Assembly: GCA_035541875.1 (NCBI GenBank)
Contig: DATKML010000014.1
Span: forward strand, 69,545-133,544
From: JAJPHI01 sp035541875
GTDB lineage: Bacteria > Desulfobacterota > Binatia > Binatales > Binataceae
DNA: 64,000 nt
Reading direction: 5' to 3'
Below are positions 17,222 to 25,285 of this stretch, piece after piece. The notes below the pieces were generated by a model. That model did not search any database. It saw only the letters and a program-made list of their open reading frames with translations, and was not told the origin of the DNA. Made by a program: the position numbers and the translations under genes. The first letter of the stretch is position 1. Every line of letters begins with the position of its first letter.

Positions 17222-17500
17222 ATGTCAGACTCGCTAATCAGCCGCGCGATGCGACAAATCGCGAAGCGTCGAATGGAAAAGCTGAGCCCAGAGCAACGCC
17301 AAGAAATCGCCGGCAAAGGCGGTAAAGCGTGGTGGGACAAGCTGTCGGAAGAGGAGAAGCGCGCCGCGATTGAGCGCATCCAGAAGGCACGACGACACCG
17401 GCGTCAGGAAGGCACACAACCTCCGCAATCGAAGGTTAAGGTCGAGACAAAGCCCAAGACAGCGGGGAAGAAAGCAAGCCGAGTGGTGAAGGATCTTTGA
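17222..17500 (+). CDS. Small basic protein, divergent from ardC
   Basis: The 92-residue product (MSDSLISRAMRQIAKRRMEKLSPEQRQEIAGKGGKAWWDKLSEEEKRAA...) is highly charged, with a helical first half and a Lys-rich disordered tail. I recognise no domain. ATG at 17222 lies just after the palindromic promoter region, and an upstream in-frame start at 17186 would fall inside that regulatory DNA. Position and charge make it a candidate for the DNA-binding regulator of the ardC promoter, though no helix-turn-helix is evident. Confidence 0.55.
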   Translation: MSDSLISRAMRQIAKRRMEKLSPEQRQEIAGKGGKAWWDKLSEEEKRAAIERIQKARRHRRQEGTQPPQSKVKVETKPKTAGKKASRVVKDL

Positions 17501-17671
17501 CGAGGTTCAACGAGAATTTCTTGTCGGGGAGACCTCAGGCGGTACCCCCTTTGGCCCCTCCTCGGAGTTTGTAGGGCTAGGGTTTAATCTCTCTTATATT
17601 CAATCCGATCTTTGTCGACCTGCGCGAATGATCGCACCGATTTTCGGATTTTTGATCAGAAAGGGCCGATA

Positions 17672-18424
17672 ATGGACAACGAGCTGATACGACGCCCGAT
17701 ACCAAGTGACGAGGAGGAGCGCGGGCCCATCCTTTCGCCCGCCGAACGCTACCTGCTCTGGGCGGCGATCTGTGAAGCGGCAAATCAGCTAAGTGGTCGC
17801 CCCAGAGTCTGCCTAAGACGCTCAACTACCCCGATCCGCGCATCGGACTCGGTTCCAACTGTGAAGGACTGGCAACTGGCTGAAGGGTTGGCTTTATTGT
17901 GCGTTCTGCTCCGCGCCGGTGCCGTCCACGCACAGTCGGTTGGTCTATTCGTGAAGCTTCCTGCTGTGACCATTGGAGAAAGAGGCCGAAAACTCTATCT
18001 GTGGTTTCAACCTGAGACGCGCGGCCATGTAACCAATCTGCGCGCAAAACCAGATCTCGCGGTATCCTTCGGACCTGATTGCGATGCGACCGGTGGAAAC
18101 ATTCAGCGAGTCATCGAGGTTAAGCACGTCCGCCAACTCCGCACGTCGTCAATCCGCCAAGAGTTCGCCAAAGCGTTCGACTTGAGTGTCTGCAGTTACA
18201 CTCTTCTGACTTACTACCACATACCCCCCAACATCAGTGCAGGCGCCAACAATCTCGGCCTAGATGTAGCGGAACTCTTTATCGCCCCTGGAATGACACC
18301 GGCGGAACTTGTGTCTCACGTCTGCACAAAACTAGAACAAAGTCGAAACGCCGAACGGTTTACGGCAAGTCTCAAAACCGGATACGAGGATTATCGGCGC
18401 AAGCAATTAACCTTCAATCCATAA
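17672..18424 (+). CDS. PD-(D/E)XK nuclease-like protein
   Basis: This 250-residue protein shows the core motif of restriction-endonuclease-like nucleases: KPDLAVSF (Asp at about 128), then RVIEVKHVRQL (ExK at about 149-151), followed by a helix containing RQEFAKAFDLSVCSYTLLT. These fit strands 2 and 3 of the PD-(D/E)XK core and the next helix. The N-terminal 110 residues match nothing I know. ATG at 17672 is chosen because the preceding 20 residues resemble upstream non-coding DNA. No methylase or partner gene is adjacent, so it could be a lone nuclease, a defence effector or a structural relative. Confidence 0.6.
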   Translation: MDNELIRRPIPSDEEERGPILSPAERYLLWAAICEAANQLSGRPRVCLRRSTTPIRASDSVPTVKDWQLAEGLALLCVLLRAGAVHAQSVGLFVKLPAVTIGERGRKLYLWFQPETRGHVTNLRAKPDLAVSFGPDCDATGGNIQRVIEVKHVRQLRTSSIRQEFAKAFDLSVCSYTLLTYYHIPPNISAGANNLGLDVAELFIAPGMTPAELVSHVCTKLEQSRNAERFTASLKTGYEDYRRKQLTFNP

Positions 18425-18537
18425 CGACATCCTGCGACTTTCAAAAGAGGAATGAGGCCACCACACCGTACGCCAAGGTCGAAGCCCTATCTGAACTATG
18501 ACGGAGTCACGCAATGCGGCGCAGGATGGACTGTAGA

Positions 18538-19107
18538 TCAGATGGTGATCGCGTCACCGGTGAGTTCAACAATCCCATCGTCCGGGTCCATCAAGGCGGG
18601 TGGCCCGCGCGGGCAGTCCCAGAAATTCGCGTCGTAAAGCAGTTCGACCGGCCAACCCTTGGACCGGGCCTCGGCTTCGATCGCTTCGATCTTTGCGCGG
18701 ATTTCGGTCGGGATCAGCGGCGCGCGCGAATTTGCTACTCCTAAGCCATCGAGCCGAGCGGCGCGCGCGTTTTCGACCGCGTCGTACTCGTTTATTTTTT
18801 GGTGTTCCGGGTGTTCCAGTGTTCCTTGTACATAAATGCCGTGAGTTTCAAGGGAATTTTCGGCGTGGCATTCAGGAACTCGCGATTTCGTGCCAGGTGT
18901 TCCCGGTGTTCCTTGGCTGGAGCCGACAACCGCATCAAGCCTCGCAATGGGAACACCAGGAACCGCGTCATTCTCTTGAGGTGTTCTTTCGTTAAGGTCC
19001 AGAGGGTTCTTTATTTCATTGATGTTTTTAGTGCTAGGAACACAAGGAACACGTGGAACACCGGATTTTGAATAGCGGCTGCGAATGGAGGCAAAATGGT
19101 CAATCAT
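18538..19107 (-). CDS. Hypothetical protein carrying iteron-like DNA repeats
   Basis: The start ATG at 19105-19107 overlaps the stop of the primase-helicase gene (ATGA), so translation is probably coupled. The 189-residue product has low-complexity pieces (GVPRVPCVPS, GTPGTPGTK, GTLEHPEHQK) produced by a repeated DNA octamer, then a better-formed C-terminal part (IPTEIRAKIEAIEAEARSKGWPVELLYDANFWDCPRGP) that looks like a small folded domain. Function is unknown. The C-terminal segment may be the functional part, while the middle serves as DNA repeats. Confidence 0.55.
   Translation of the reverse strand: MIDHFASIRSRYSKSGVPRVPCVPSTKNINEIKNPLDLNERTPQENDAVPGVPIARLDAVVGSSQGTPGTPGTKSRVPECHAENSLETHGIYVQGTLEHPEHQKINEYDAVENARAARLDGLGVANSRAPLIPTEIRAKIEAIEAEARSKGWPVELLYDANFWDCPRGPPALMDPDDGIVELTGDAITI
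18801..19062. repeat. Iteron-like cluster of GGTGTTCC / GGAACACC octamers
   Basis: Exact GGTGTTCC copies start at 18801, 18810, 18896 and 18905; near copies at 18818 (AGTGTTCC) and 18980 (GGTGTTCT). The inverse GGAACACC is exact at 18950 and 19055, with near copies at 19037 and 19046. Within groups the spacing is 8-9 bp. The same DNA word is read in different frames by the minus-strand gene (as GTP, EHP and GVP), so the DNA rather than the peptide seems conserved. Next to a Prim-Pol/helicase gene this fits replication-initiator binding sites. Confidence 0.6.
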
Positions 19108-21809
19108 TCCTCGTCCTCCGCAAGAATTTTCGATGAGAAATGATAACATCGCTTCTTCCCCAGCTGGGGCAAAGTAGCCGACTCAGCAGAGCGACCATCT
19201 TTTCCAGGAATCAAATAGCCTCTGTCAATCATCGCCTTGGCCAGTGCCTTCGCATCGAAACCTGAGCAAAGCTCGGACTTGAAACTTTCGGGGAACACGT
19301 AGAACTCGACCCCGGTGCCATCTTCGAGGAGGCGACGGAAACCGGTCCGATTTATCGTTGGGCGCTCGTTGGAAGGAGTATCGTGGGTGCCGTTATTATC
19401 GGGATTGCTCCAGAGCGTAAAGCGCGAATCACCGTGCAGCTCGAAAAACTTCCGGACTTGGGCGATGCCCACCTCGATTTCGGCACGGCCTGCACCAGCC
19501 GGACGATCCGACAGCCATGCCTTGAAGCACACAGTCGCCGCCGCATTAGCCTCTCCCTCCGCCCACGGTAGTACCCCCATCGCGATCGCCAGCTCGCCGG
19601 CAGCCGCAACCAGCGCGAAGTGTCCAAGCACACGTTGCACTTGACCATCCGCTCTATCGGGACAGTTGGTCTTCACGAAGTTATTCTTGAAAGATTCAAC
19701 CGACTGGATAGCTGTTTCCAGGTGCGCCGTAATGCGGATGAGGAACTCTCTAATCGCAGTCCCGTAATACCGCGAGGTGACTCCTTTCAATTTGAGGGCT
19801 AATTGATGGCCATTCTCCGCGCCGTGAAGGTTCTCGAAAATTCCGACGCCTTTGCCAGCATCGGCAGGAATGTCGATTACTCGCACCTGTTGCCCAGCGG
19901 TAGCGCGTTGATAACCATCTTCAGCAACCTTATCTGCTAGCGAAATTTCCCCGGTGCTCAAAAAAACTATACGCCACGTCGCCGCCGGCTTGCTGGAGCC
20001 ATCTCGCCGGGCGCGGCTCTTCCCCTGACCATTAGCGAGTAGATAAGCGACCTCACCGGCCTCTTTGCTGCCGAGTTGCGAAATTTCATCGAGACACAAA
20101 AGCGAATCGCAGCACTGCGTTGCTACGCCCTCCAACCCATTCGCGGTCGCACGCCACTGGCGCATGTAGCCTTTGAGGCCACCGCCGCCGACAACTGATC
20201 CGCCAACCAGCATGGCCGTCGTCTTGCCTAGGCTCGACGGGCCGCGCAGATGGTACCCGACAGACTCACCGTTGGTCCCACAAAGCAGGGGCGCTGCGAA
20301 GGCACATGAAACCGCAAACGCCAGTCTCGAATTGCCGGAGCAGGGGATGGCCACGTACTTTTGCCATTCTGATAAGGTCCCCCTGCTGCGGAAGCTATGC
20401 TCGGTTGCATACGCAGTCTGATAAATGACCTGCTCTTGGCCCGCGTCTCCGAATACAACGTCCGGCAAGACGAATACTCCGCCATGCCACCCCAATCGTG
20501 AGACCGAACGTGCGCGCGCTGCGGCCGTGGTCGTCTGGATATATTCGTGGAGGCGATTGCGAGCTTTTGCCCCAGGCCCGATATGTAAACCCATCGAAAG
20601 TAATTGCTCCCGGTAGCCCGTACCGTCGCCGGCTAACAATTCCATCGGCATCGCCCAGGTGTGCCAGCGTCCGTCATCGTCTTGGAATTTCAACAGGCGC
20701 CCCCATGACTCGCTGTCCTCATTGCGCGTGACGGCGGCGATCTCCAAGTGGGAGCAGACGAACCTCCAATCGATCTCGCCTTCGTGCTCGTCGGCATACT
20801 CAACCGCACTTTCAGTCAAGCGGAAGGGGAACTTGACCGCATCATTTATGGCTAGCCCTGGCGCCGAGCCGTTACGCAGCTCAAGCCATTTGCGCACTCG
20901 GGCCCAAACCCTCTCGCCGAAAATCTCCGAACAAGTTTTCTGCCCGGTGGCAGGCTCGTTATTGGCGATCCTGCGCGCTGTGCTGCGAACGTCTGCGCGG
21001 CGCGAGTCGGCTTCTTCGTCGCCAGCCGTCCGAGCGATCAGAAAGACGAATTGCTCCACCACATCTTCTGTCCAGCCTGCCCGTAACAGCGCGCCAGCGA
21101 GCGCTAGTGATGCATTATGCCGCCCGCCTTGGGCGGGCCATTGCCGCGCAAGCAAAGCCGCTGCTGCGAGTTTAGCGGTCGCTGACTTTAGGTCGTGGTA
21201 ATCGACCGGACCAGGTTGGCCGTCCTTTTCCCAATTGACCCGCTCCCCGGTTGGGTGAATTGAGGGTGGCACCATCGTCTGCGCGCCGGTGCCGCGCAGC
21301 TCGACGAGCATCTCCCGATTAGTTGGATCTTCAAACTGGACCGTTGTCGCATCGCTCGGCGGAACCCGGTAAAGCCGGTGAGACTCGCGAGAACTTTCCC
21401 GCCCGAATATACAGTCGGTCTCAGGAAGGAACGCCTCGACCAAGCATCGGGTCTCACGACAGTCGAGGTCGACGTCCATCAGACCGCCTGAGTGCTTGCC
21501 CAGCAAGATTCCGATGTTGCGATCAGTGCCGAACGGCAATTCGCTTGCGATCGTTGCCTCGTCAAGAAGTTCGTCTGGCCACTGTTCGAGGATAGGGCGC
21601 TTCGTGCGCGGGTGCAGCGGCGTCGGGAGCCACCCCTTGGCCAAATACGCTAAGGCTACCCGTCGCACGGCACCAGGATCGGAGCTGGCTGCGAGGGCGT
21701 CCCGAACTGGCACAGGGTCGGCTTGAATGCCGTTAGCGACGTCGCGGTCGGATAAGTTACCGCCTCGGCCGAGCCTAGCTCTGGGATTGATGAGAGCAGT
21801 GGCGCTCAT
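19104..21809 (-). CDS. Prim-Pol/DUF927-type primase-helicase of a P4-like element
   Basis: The 901-residue protein has an N-terminal bifunctional primase-polymerase domain: VALAYLAKGWLPTPLHPRTKRPI, NIGILLGKHSGGLMDVDLDCRE with the catalytic DxD, then SSRESHRLYR and ELRGTGAQTMVPPSIHPTG. From about residue 340 it carries a DUF927 helicase-like ATPase, with HLRGPSSLGKTTAM (Walker A) and DSLLCLDEISQLG (Walker B). It ends in a winged-helix-like region. Proteins of this design prime and unwind DNA for replication of integrative elements and satellites. The gene overlaps its neighbours on both sides by ATGA: alpA-type upstream and the iteron-bearing gene downstream. Confidence 0.88.
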   Translation of the reverse strand: MSATALINPRARLGRGGNLSDRDVANGIQADPVPVRDALAASSDPGAVRRVALAYLAKGWLPTPLHPRTKRPILEQWPDELLDEATIASELPFGTDRNIGILLGKHSGGLMDVDLDCRETRCLVEAFLPETDCIFGRESSRESHRLYRVPPSDATTVQFEDPTNREMLVELRGTGAQTMVPPSIHPTGERVNWEKDGQPGPVDYHDLKSATAKLAAAALLARQWPAQGGRHNASLALAGALLRAGWTEDVVEQFVFLIARTAGDEEADSRRADVRSTARRIANNEPATGQKTCSEIFGERVWARVRKWLELRNGSAPGLAINDAVKFPFRLTESAVEYADEHEGEIDWRFVCSHLEIAAVTRNEDSESWGRLLKFQDDDGRWHTWAMPMELLAGDGTGYREQLLSMGLHIGPGAKARNRLHEYIQTTTAAARARSVSRLGWHGGVFVLPDVVFGDAGQEQVIYQTAYATEHSFRSRGTLSEWQKYVAIPCSGNSRLAFAVSCAFAAPLLCGTNGESVGYHLRGPSSLGKTTAMLVGGSVVGGGGLKGYMRQWRATANGLEGVATQCCDSLLCLDEISQLGSKEAGEVAYLLANGQGKSRARRDGSSKPAATWRIVFLSTGEISLADKVAEDGYQRATAGQQVRVIDIPADAGKGVGIFENLHGAENGHQLALKLKGVTSRYYGTAIREFLIRITAHLETAIQSVESFKNNFVKTNCPDRADGQVQRVLGHFALVAAAGELAIAMGVLPWAEGEANAAATVCFKAWLSDRPAGAGRAEIEVGIAQVRKFFELHGDSRFTLWSNPDNNGTHDTPSNERPTINRTGFRRLLEDGTGVEFYVFPESFKSELCSGFDAKALAKAMIDRGYLIPGKDGRSAESATLPQLGKKRCYHFSSKILAEDEE

Positions 21810-22012
21810 CGTTCCGCCTCGGCGGCCGCTTGATCGATCAGCGCGAGAATATCAGAGGCGCGCCAGCATGTAGTTCGCTGACCCAGCTTGACGGGTCGCG
21901 GAAACTTGCCTTGGCGGACGCCGTTCCACCAAGTTGATTTGCTGACCGGGATGAGTGTTAGAACTTGCGGAAGCCGCAGTAATGCGGCGGAATCGATGTG
22001 AGAGGCTGGCAT
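21806..22012 (-). CDS. AlpA-family regulator/excisionase
   Basis: This 68-residue protein is a small winged helix-turn-helix of the AlpA type: LLRLPQVLTLIPVSKSTWWNGVRQGKFPRPVKLGQRTTCWRASDILALID. The pattern 'vs.stlw..v..G.FP.PvklG.r...W...ei' is diagnostic. AlpA proteins activate integrase or act as excision directionality factors in P4-like islands. The stop overlaps the start of the primase-helicase by 4 nt, so this is the first gene of a three-gene replication operon. Confidence 0.88.
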   Translation of the reverse strand: MPASHIDSAALLRLPQVLTLIPVSKSTWWNGVRQGKFPRPVKLGQRTTCWRASDILALIDQAAAEAER

Positions 22013-22319
22013 TGGGGCGTACGTCTCCCGATTGTCGAACTCTTGCTCGACGGGTTAAACGTTGGCCCCTCCGACCTGATTGTGACGCGTCGCGGAAGGG
22101 ATGGACATAAACGCGCTCTACATTGAAGAGGTGAGCGCCCCAACTGGGGGTGGCAATACGTCCCCGCGGCCTTTGTTAAGCGGCGCCTGCGAGAGATCCG
22201 CGACCGGTCTTCTTCTTGACCGGGGCCGCTTTATCGATCGCGCGGCCAAGCACAAGATTAAGAATTGCACGGCGCTAACTGTGAATCAACTAAACAATAC
22301 TTCATCGGACGAACGGGAC
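22013..22319. other. Intergenic region between the integrase and alpA-type genes
   Basis: About 307 bases lie between the integrase stop and the alpA-type start. The region should hold the promoter of the minus-strand replication operon. I see no convincing -35/-10 pair, RNA gene or long repeat, and the open frames here look random. Confidence 0.4.
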
Positions 22320-23531
22320 TTACGCGATAGCTTTGAACGGGATTACCGAGGCTCCAGATGCCAACCGATCTATGTAGTCCGCCCATTTCTGCATCATGTC
22401 CTGTCGCTCTCCGAGATATTCAGCACGATTATAGGCCCCTCGAATTTCGTCGCGCTCTGCGTGCGCCAATTGCCGCTCGATGGCATCGGGTGACCACCCC
22501 TGTTCGTTTAGTAGAGTCGACGCCATCGTCCGGAAACCGTGCGCGGTCATCTGGTCACCTGAATATCCCATGTATCTCAACGCGGCAGTGATGGCGTTCT
22601 CGCTCAAGGGGCGCGCAGTTACTCTTCCCGGAAAGACGTATCGACCGCTTCCGGTCAAAGGATGTAACTCTCGAAGGACCGCGATAGCTTGCCGCGATAG
22701 CGGTACAAGGTGTTCGCGACGCATCTTCATTCGTTCGGCGGATATGCGCCAAACCGCACTCTCGAAATCGATCTCCGTCCACTCTGCTTTCCGGATTTCT
22801 CCGGGTCTGGCGAACGTTAGTGCTGTGAAGCGCAAAGCGCATCGAACGATGAACGACCCCTCGTAACTCTGAATCGAGCGCATCAGTCCTGCCACTTCAG
22901 CGGGCTTGGTGACAGCGCCGAAGTGTCGCTCTCGCTCTGGTGCAAGCGCACCACGCAAATCCGCACTTGCGTCTCTTGATGCGCGTCCAGTGGCGATAGC
23001 GTAGCGGAACACTTGGCCGACAATCTGCTTGATACGATGAGCCGTCGAGATAGCGCCTCGCGCCTCGATACGTCGTAGCACTTCGAGTAATTCCAGTGCG
23101 GTAATCTCGCTCACTGGGCGGCTTCCGATCCAAGGGAATACGTCTGCTTCTAGACGATGGATTACCGTTTCCGCGTGAGCCTGTACCCAGCCAGCACTAA
23201 ATTTCTCAAACCACTCTCGTGCTGTAGCCTCGAACGACCCCGCTCGGTCGAAAGAAGTTTTGGCCTTTTCAGCCTTGCGCTCTGCGCTTGGGTCGATACC
23301 GTCAGCTATCTTCTTGCGGGCATCGTCGCGACGCTGGCGTGCCTGCTTCAAGCCGACGTCGGGGTAGACGCCCAGTGAAAGCAGCTTCTCTCTACCCCCG
23401 ATTCTGTACTTGAGCCTCCACCACTTACCCCCGTCTGGACTGACGAGCAAATAGAGCCCGCCACCATCAAACAACTTACGAGCCTTCTCAGCGGGCTTGG
23501 CCTGCTTTATAGCGGTATCAGTAAGAGCCAT
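22320..23531 (-). CDS. int: P4-type tyrosine integrase (DUF4102/Arm-DNA-binding plus catalytic domain)
   Basis: The 403-residue integrase starts with the arm-binding domain of P4-like integrases (MALTDTAIKQAKPAEKARKLFDGGGLYLLVSPDGGKWWRLKYRIGGREKLLSLGVYPDVGLKQAR). The catalytic residues are Arg in ARPGEIRKAEW, HGFRTMAST (HxxR), LAHAERDEIRGAYNR with the nucleophile Tyr. Its start lies 174 bp from the 3' end of tRNA-Ser(UGA), the usual arrangement when such integrases target tRNA 3' ends. It is the integration module of the island to its left. Confidence 0.95.
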   Translation of the reverse strand: MALTDTAIKQAKPAEKARKLFDGGGLYLLVSPDGGKWWRLKYRIGGREKLLSLGVYPDVGLKQARQRRDDARKKIADGIDPSAERKAEKAKTSFDRAGSFEATAREWFEKFSAGWVQAHAETVIHRLEADVFPWIGSRPVSEITALELLEVLRRIEARGAISTAHRIKQIVGQVFRYAIATGRASRDASADLRGALAPERERHFGAVTKPAEVAGLMRSIQSYEGSFIVRCALRFTALTFARPGEIRKAEWTEIDFESAVWRISAERMKMRREHLVPLSRQAIAVLRELHPLTGSGRYVFPGRVTARPLSENAITAALRYMGYSGDQMTAHGFRTMASTLLNEQGWSPDAIERQLAHAERDEIRGAYNRAEYLGERQDMMQKWADYIDRLASGASVIPFKAIA

Positions 23532-23602
23532 CGGGGGTAACTCCGTTGCAGAGTTGGGGAATTGAGCCGACTACCCCTATTTTTACCCCCAGTTACCCCC
23601 AG
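23532..23602. repeat. TTACCCCCAG repeats at the integrase start
   Basis: Two perfect tandem decamers TTACCCCCAG lie at 23583-23592 and 23593-23602, preceded in the same 10-11 bp phase by the looser CTACCCCTAT (23571-23580). An inverted copy, GGGGGTAACT, lies at 23533-23542 directly upstream of the integrase start codon. Phased, opposed repeats between int and the tRNA attachment site fit arm-type integrase or excisionase binding sites, or an autoregulatory operator. This role is inferred. Confidence 0.55.
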
Positions 23603-23705
23603 ATGTCAATGGACGTTGTCGGACGGGTCCGGCCTTGTGAGATACGTCGGAACCCATATTTTGCTGGGCTTTTCGTACTCCATAGGATGTCGCTGGATTC
23701 GTATT

Positions 23706-23795
23706 TGGCGGAGGGGGTGGGATTTGAACCCACGAGTCACTTTCGTGACTGCCGATTTTCAAGACCGGTGCATTCAACCGCTCTGCCACCCCTCC
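23706..23795 (-). tRNA. tRNA-Ser (anticodon UGA), island integration site
   Basis: On the minus strand the acceptor GGAGGGG pairs with CCCCTCC. The anticodon loop reads CTTGAAA (UGA), there is a long variable arm (GTCACGAAAGTGAC) as in serine tRNAs, the T arm is GGGTTCAAATCCC, and CCA is encoded (23706-23708). Length is 90 nt. The integrase lies next to the 3' end, so this end is probably the attachment site core. Antisense frames over it give the 'WDLNPR' type of false protein. Confidence 0.97.
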
Positions 23796-24041
23796 GCGGG
23801 AAGGCTTCTATAATTCAGTTGCCGCCCGATGGTTGCAAGCGGGTTTGTGATGCGCAATTCCCATGCGTCGTTACGAGGCGGCCGCGTCGCTTATCCTGTG
23901 GTTGGATGCACTGCCGTCAGAGGGGTTGGCTGAATCCTCGGCACGGCACTATGATGGGCAATCGACGATCAGGCGCGAGGCGCATGACGGCAACGGTCCG
24001 TACATGCAATCCCTCCTCGGCCTGCGACACAGGAGGATGCG

Positions 24042-25154
24042 ATGCACGTAGGATACGGTGCAGTTTTTCAGAATCCATTTAATAAGCTTTCGGACACGGA
24101 AGTTTGGCTGAACGAAGTACGGCTGGCCGAGATGGCGGAGCCCCTCGGCTTCGAATCCGTATGGTCGATCGAGCACCATTTCGACGACTACACGATGTGC
24201 CCCGATCCGCTGCAATTCCTCACCTACATGGCTGGGCGCACCAAGACCGCCAAGCTTGGCTCGATGGTCGTCGTGCTGCCCTGGCATGATCCGATCCGGG
24301 TCGCAGAACAGGTAACGGTGCTCGACCATCTATCGAACGGCCGTTTTATCTTCGGTATCGGTCGCGGTCTGGCCCGTATCGAGTTCGAAGGTTTTCGGCT
24401 CGATCAGAACGAAGGTCGTTCGCAATTCGTCGAGTACGCCGAGCTGATTCTGAGCGCGCTCGAAAAGGGCTACATGGAAGGCGGCACCTTCACCAAGCAG
24501 CCCCGACGCGATATTCGTCCGTTCCCAGCGCGCTCCTTCCGTGGCCGTACTTATGCCGCCGCGGTGTCGCCGGAATCGATGCCGATCATGGCGAAGCTGG
24601 GAGTCGGCGTGCTGGTTATCCCGCAGAAGCCTTGGGACGTCGTAAAGCAGGACTTCGCGGTCTACCACAAGGTTTGGCGCGAAGTTAACAAGACCGAGCC
24701 GCCGAATCCGCTCAGCGGCGGGTTCATCTTCGTCGATGAAGACAAATCACGCGCGGAAGAGCTCGGGATGAAATACATCACCGATTACTACCATACGGCG
24801 ATGCGTCATTATGAGATGGCGAGTCAGCAGTTTGGCCAGCACAAGAGCTACGAGTTCTATAGCCATGTCGGCAAATATATCTCGAAGCACGGGATGGACG
24901 GTGCGGCGAAGGATTTCGCCAACCTGATGCCGTTCGGCACGCCCGCCCAGGTGCTCGAGAAGCTCGCCTACATGAAGGAAGTCATCGACATGGATGCGGT
25001 GATGGGTAACTTCGCCTACGCCGGCATGCCCTATGAGGAGGCCGAGCGCAACCTGAAGTGCTTCGCAGCCAAGGTTATGCCTGAGCTGAAGAAGTGGAAG
25101 AGTGAGCCCCTCCGTGAGGGAGCCCCGCTCGACGGTAGCGCGAAGGCAGCCTAA
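24042..25154 (+). CDS. LLM-class flavin-dependent oxidoreductase (luciferase alpha-like)
   Basis: The 370-residue TIM-barrel protein belongs to the bacterial luciferase-like superfamily. It has WSIEHHFDDYTMCPDPLQFLTYMAGRTKTAKLGSMVVVLPWHDPIRVAEQ, the EHH-containing pattern of FMN-dependent alkanal-monooxygenase relatives, then LSNGRFIFGIGRG. AGGAGG at 24030-24035 supports ATG at 24042. The C-terminal half is longer than in F420-type members. It is a single-gene unit closed by the terminator at 25179. Substrate and cofactor (FMN or F420) cannot be fixed from sequence. Confidence 0.88.
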   Translation: MHVGYGAVFQNPFNKLSDTEVWLNEVRLAEMAEPLGFESVWSIEHHFDDYTMCPDPLQFLTYMAGRTKTAKLGSMVVVLPWHDPIRVAEQVTVLDHLSNGRFIFGIGRGLARIEFEGFRLDQNEGRSQFVEYAELILSALEKGYMEGGTFTKQPRRDIRPFPARSFRGRTYAAAVSPESMPIMAKLGVGVLVIPQKPWDVVKQDFAVYHKVWREVNKTEPPNPLSGGFIFVDEDKSRAEELGMKYITDYYHTAMRHYEMASQQFGQHKSYEFYSHVGKYISKHGMDGAAKDFANLMPFGTPAQVLEKLAYMKEVIDMDAVMGNFAYAGMPYEEAERNLKCFAAKVMPELKKWKSEPLREGAPLDGSAKAA

Positions 25155-25178
25155 CCCGCTCGGTTAGCGCTTAAAGAT

Positions 25179-25218
25179 AAAGCCCCGGCCGGGTCGACCC
25201 AGCCGGGGCTTTGCTTTT
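25179..25218 (+). terminator. Rho-independent terminator after the luciferase-like gene
   Basis: The arms AAAGCCCCGGC (25179-25189) and GCCGGGGCTTT (25202-25212) are perfect complements; the space between holds a second palindrome, GGGTCGACCC. The stem is followed by TTGCTTTT. The hairpin begins 24 nt after the stop of the + strand gene and may also serve the convergent gene at 25286. Confidence 0.9.
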
Positions 25219-25285
25219 CGAGGTGTTACCTCAATCGCCGAAACTAAAGCTAAACTTGAGATTTACTTGAGGTGGGGTAGTCGCA

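Noticed and set aside
23546..24082. + strand frame with GVGFEPTSHFRDC, and an overlapping one with RRGWDLNPR
   Set aside because: The conserved-looking peptides come from the antisense of tRNA-Ser(UGA).
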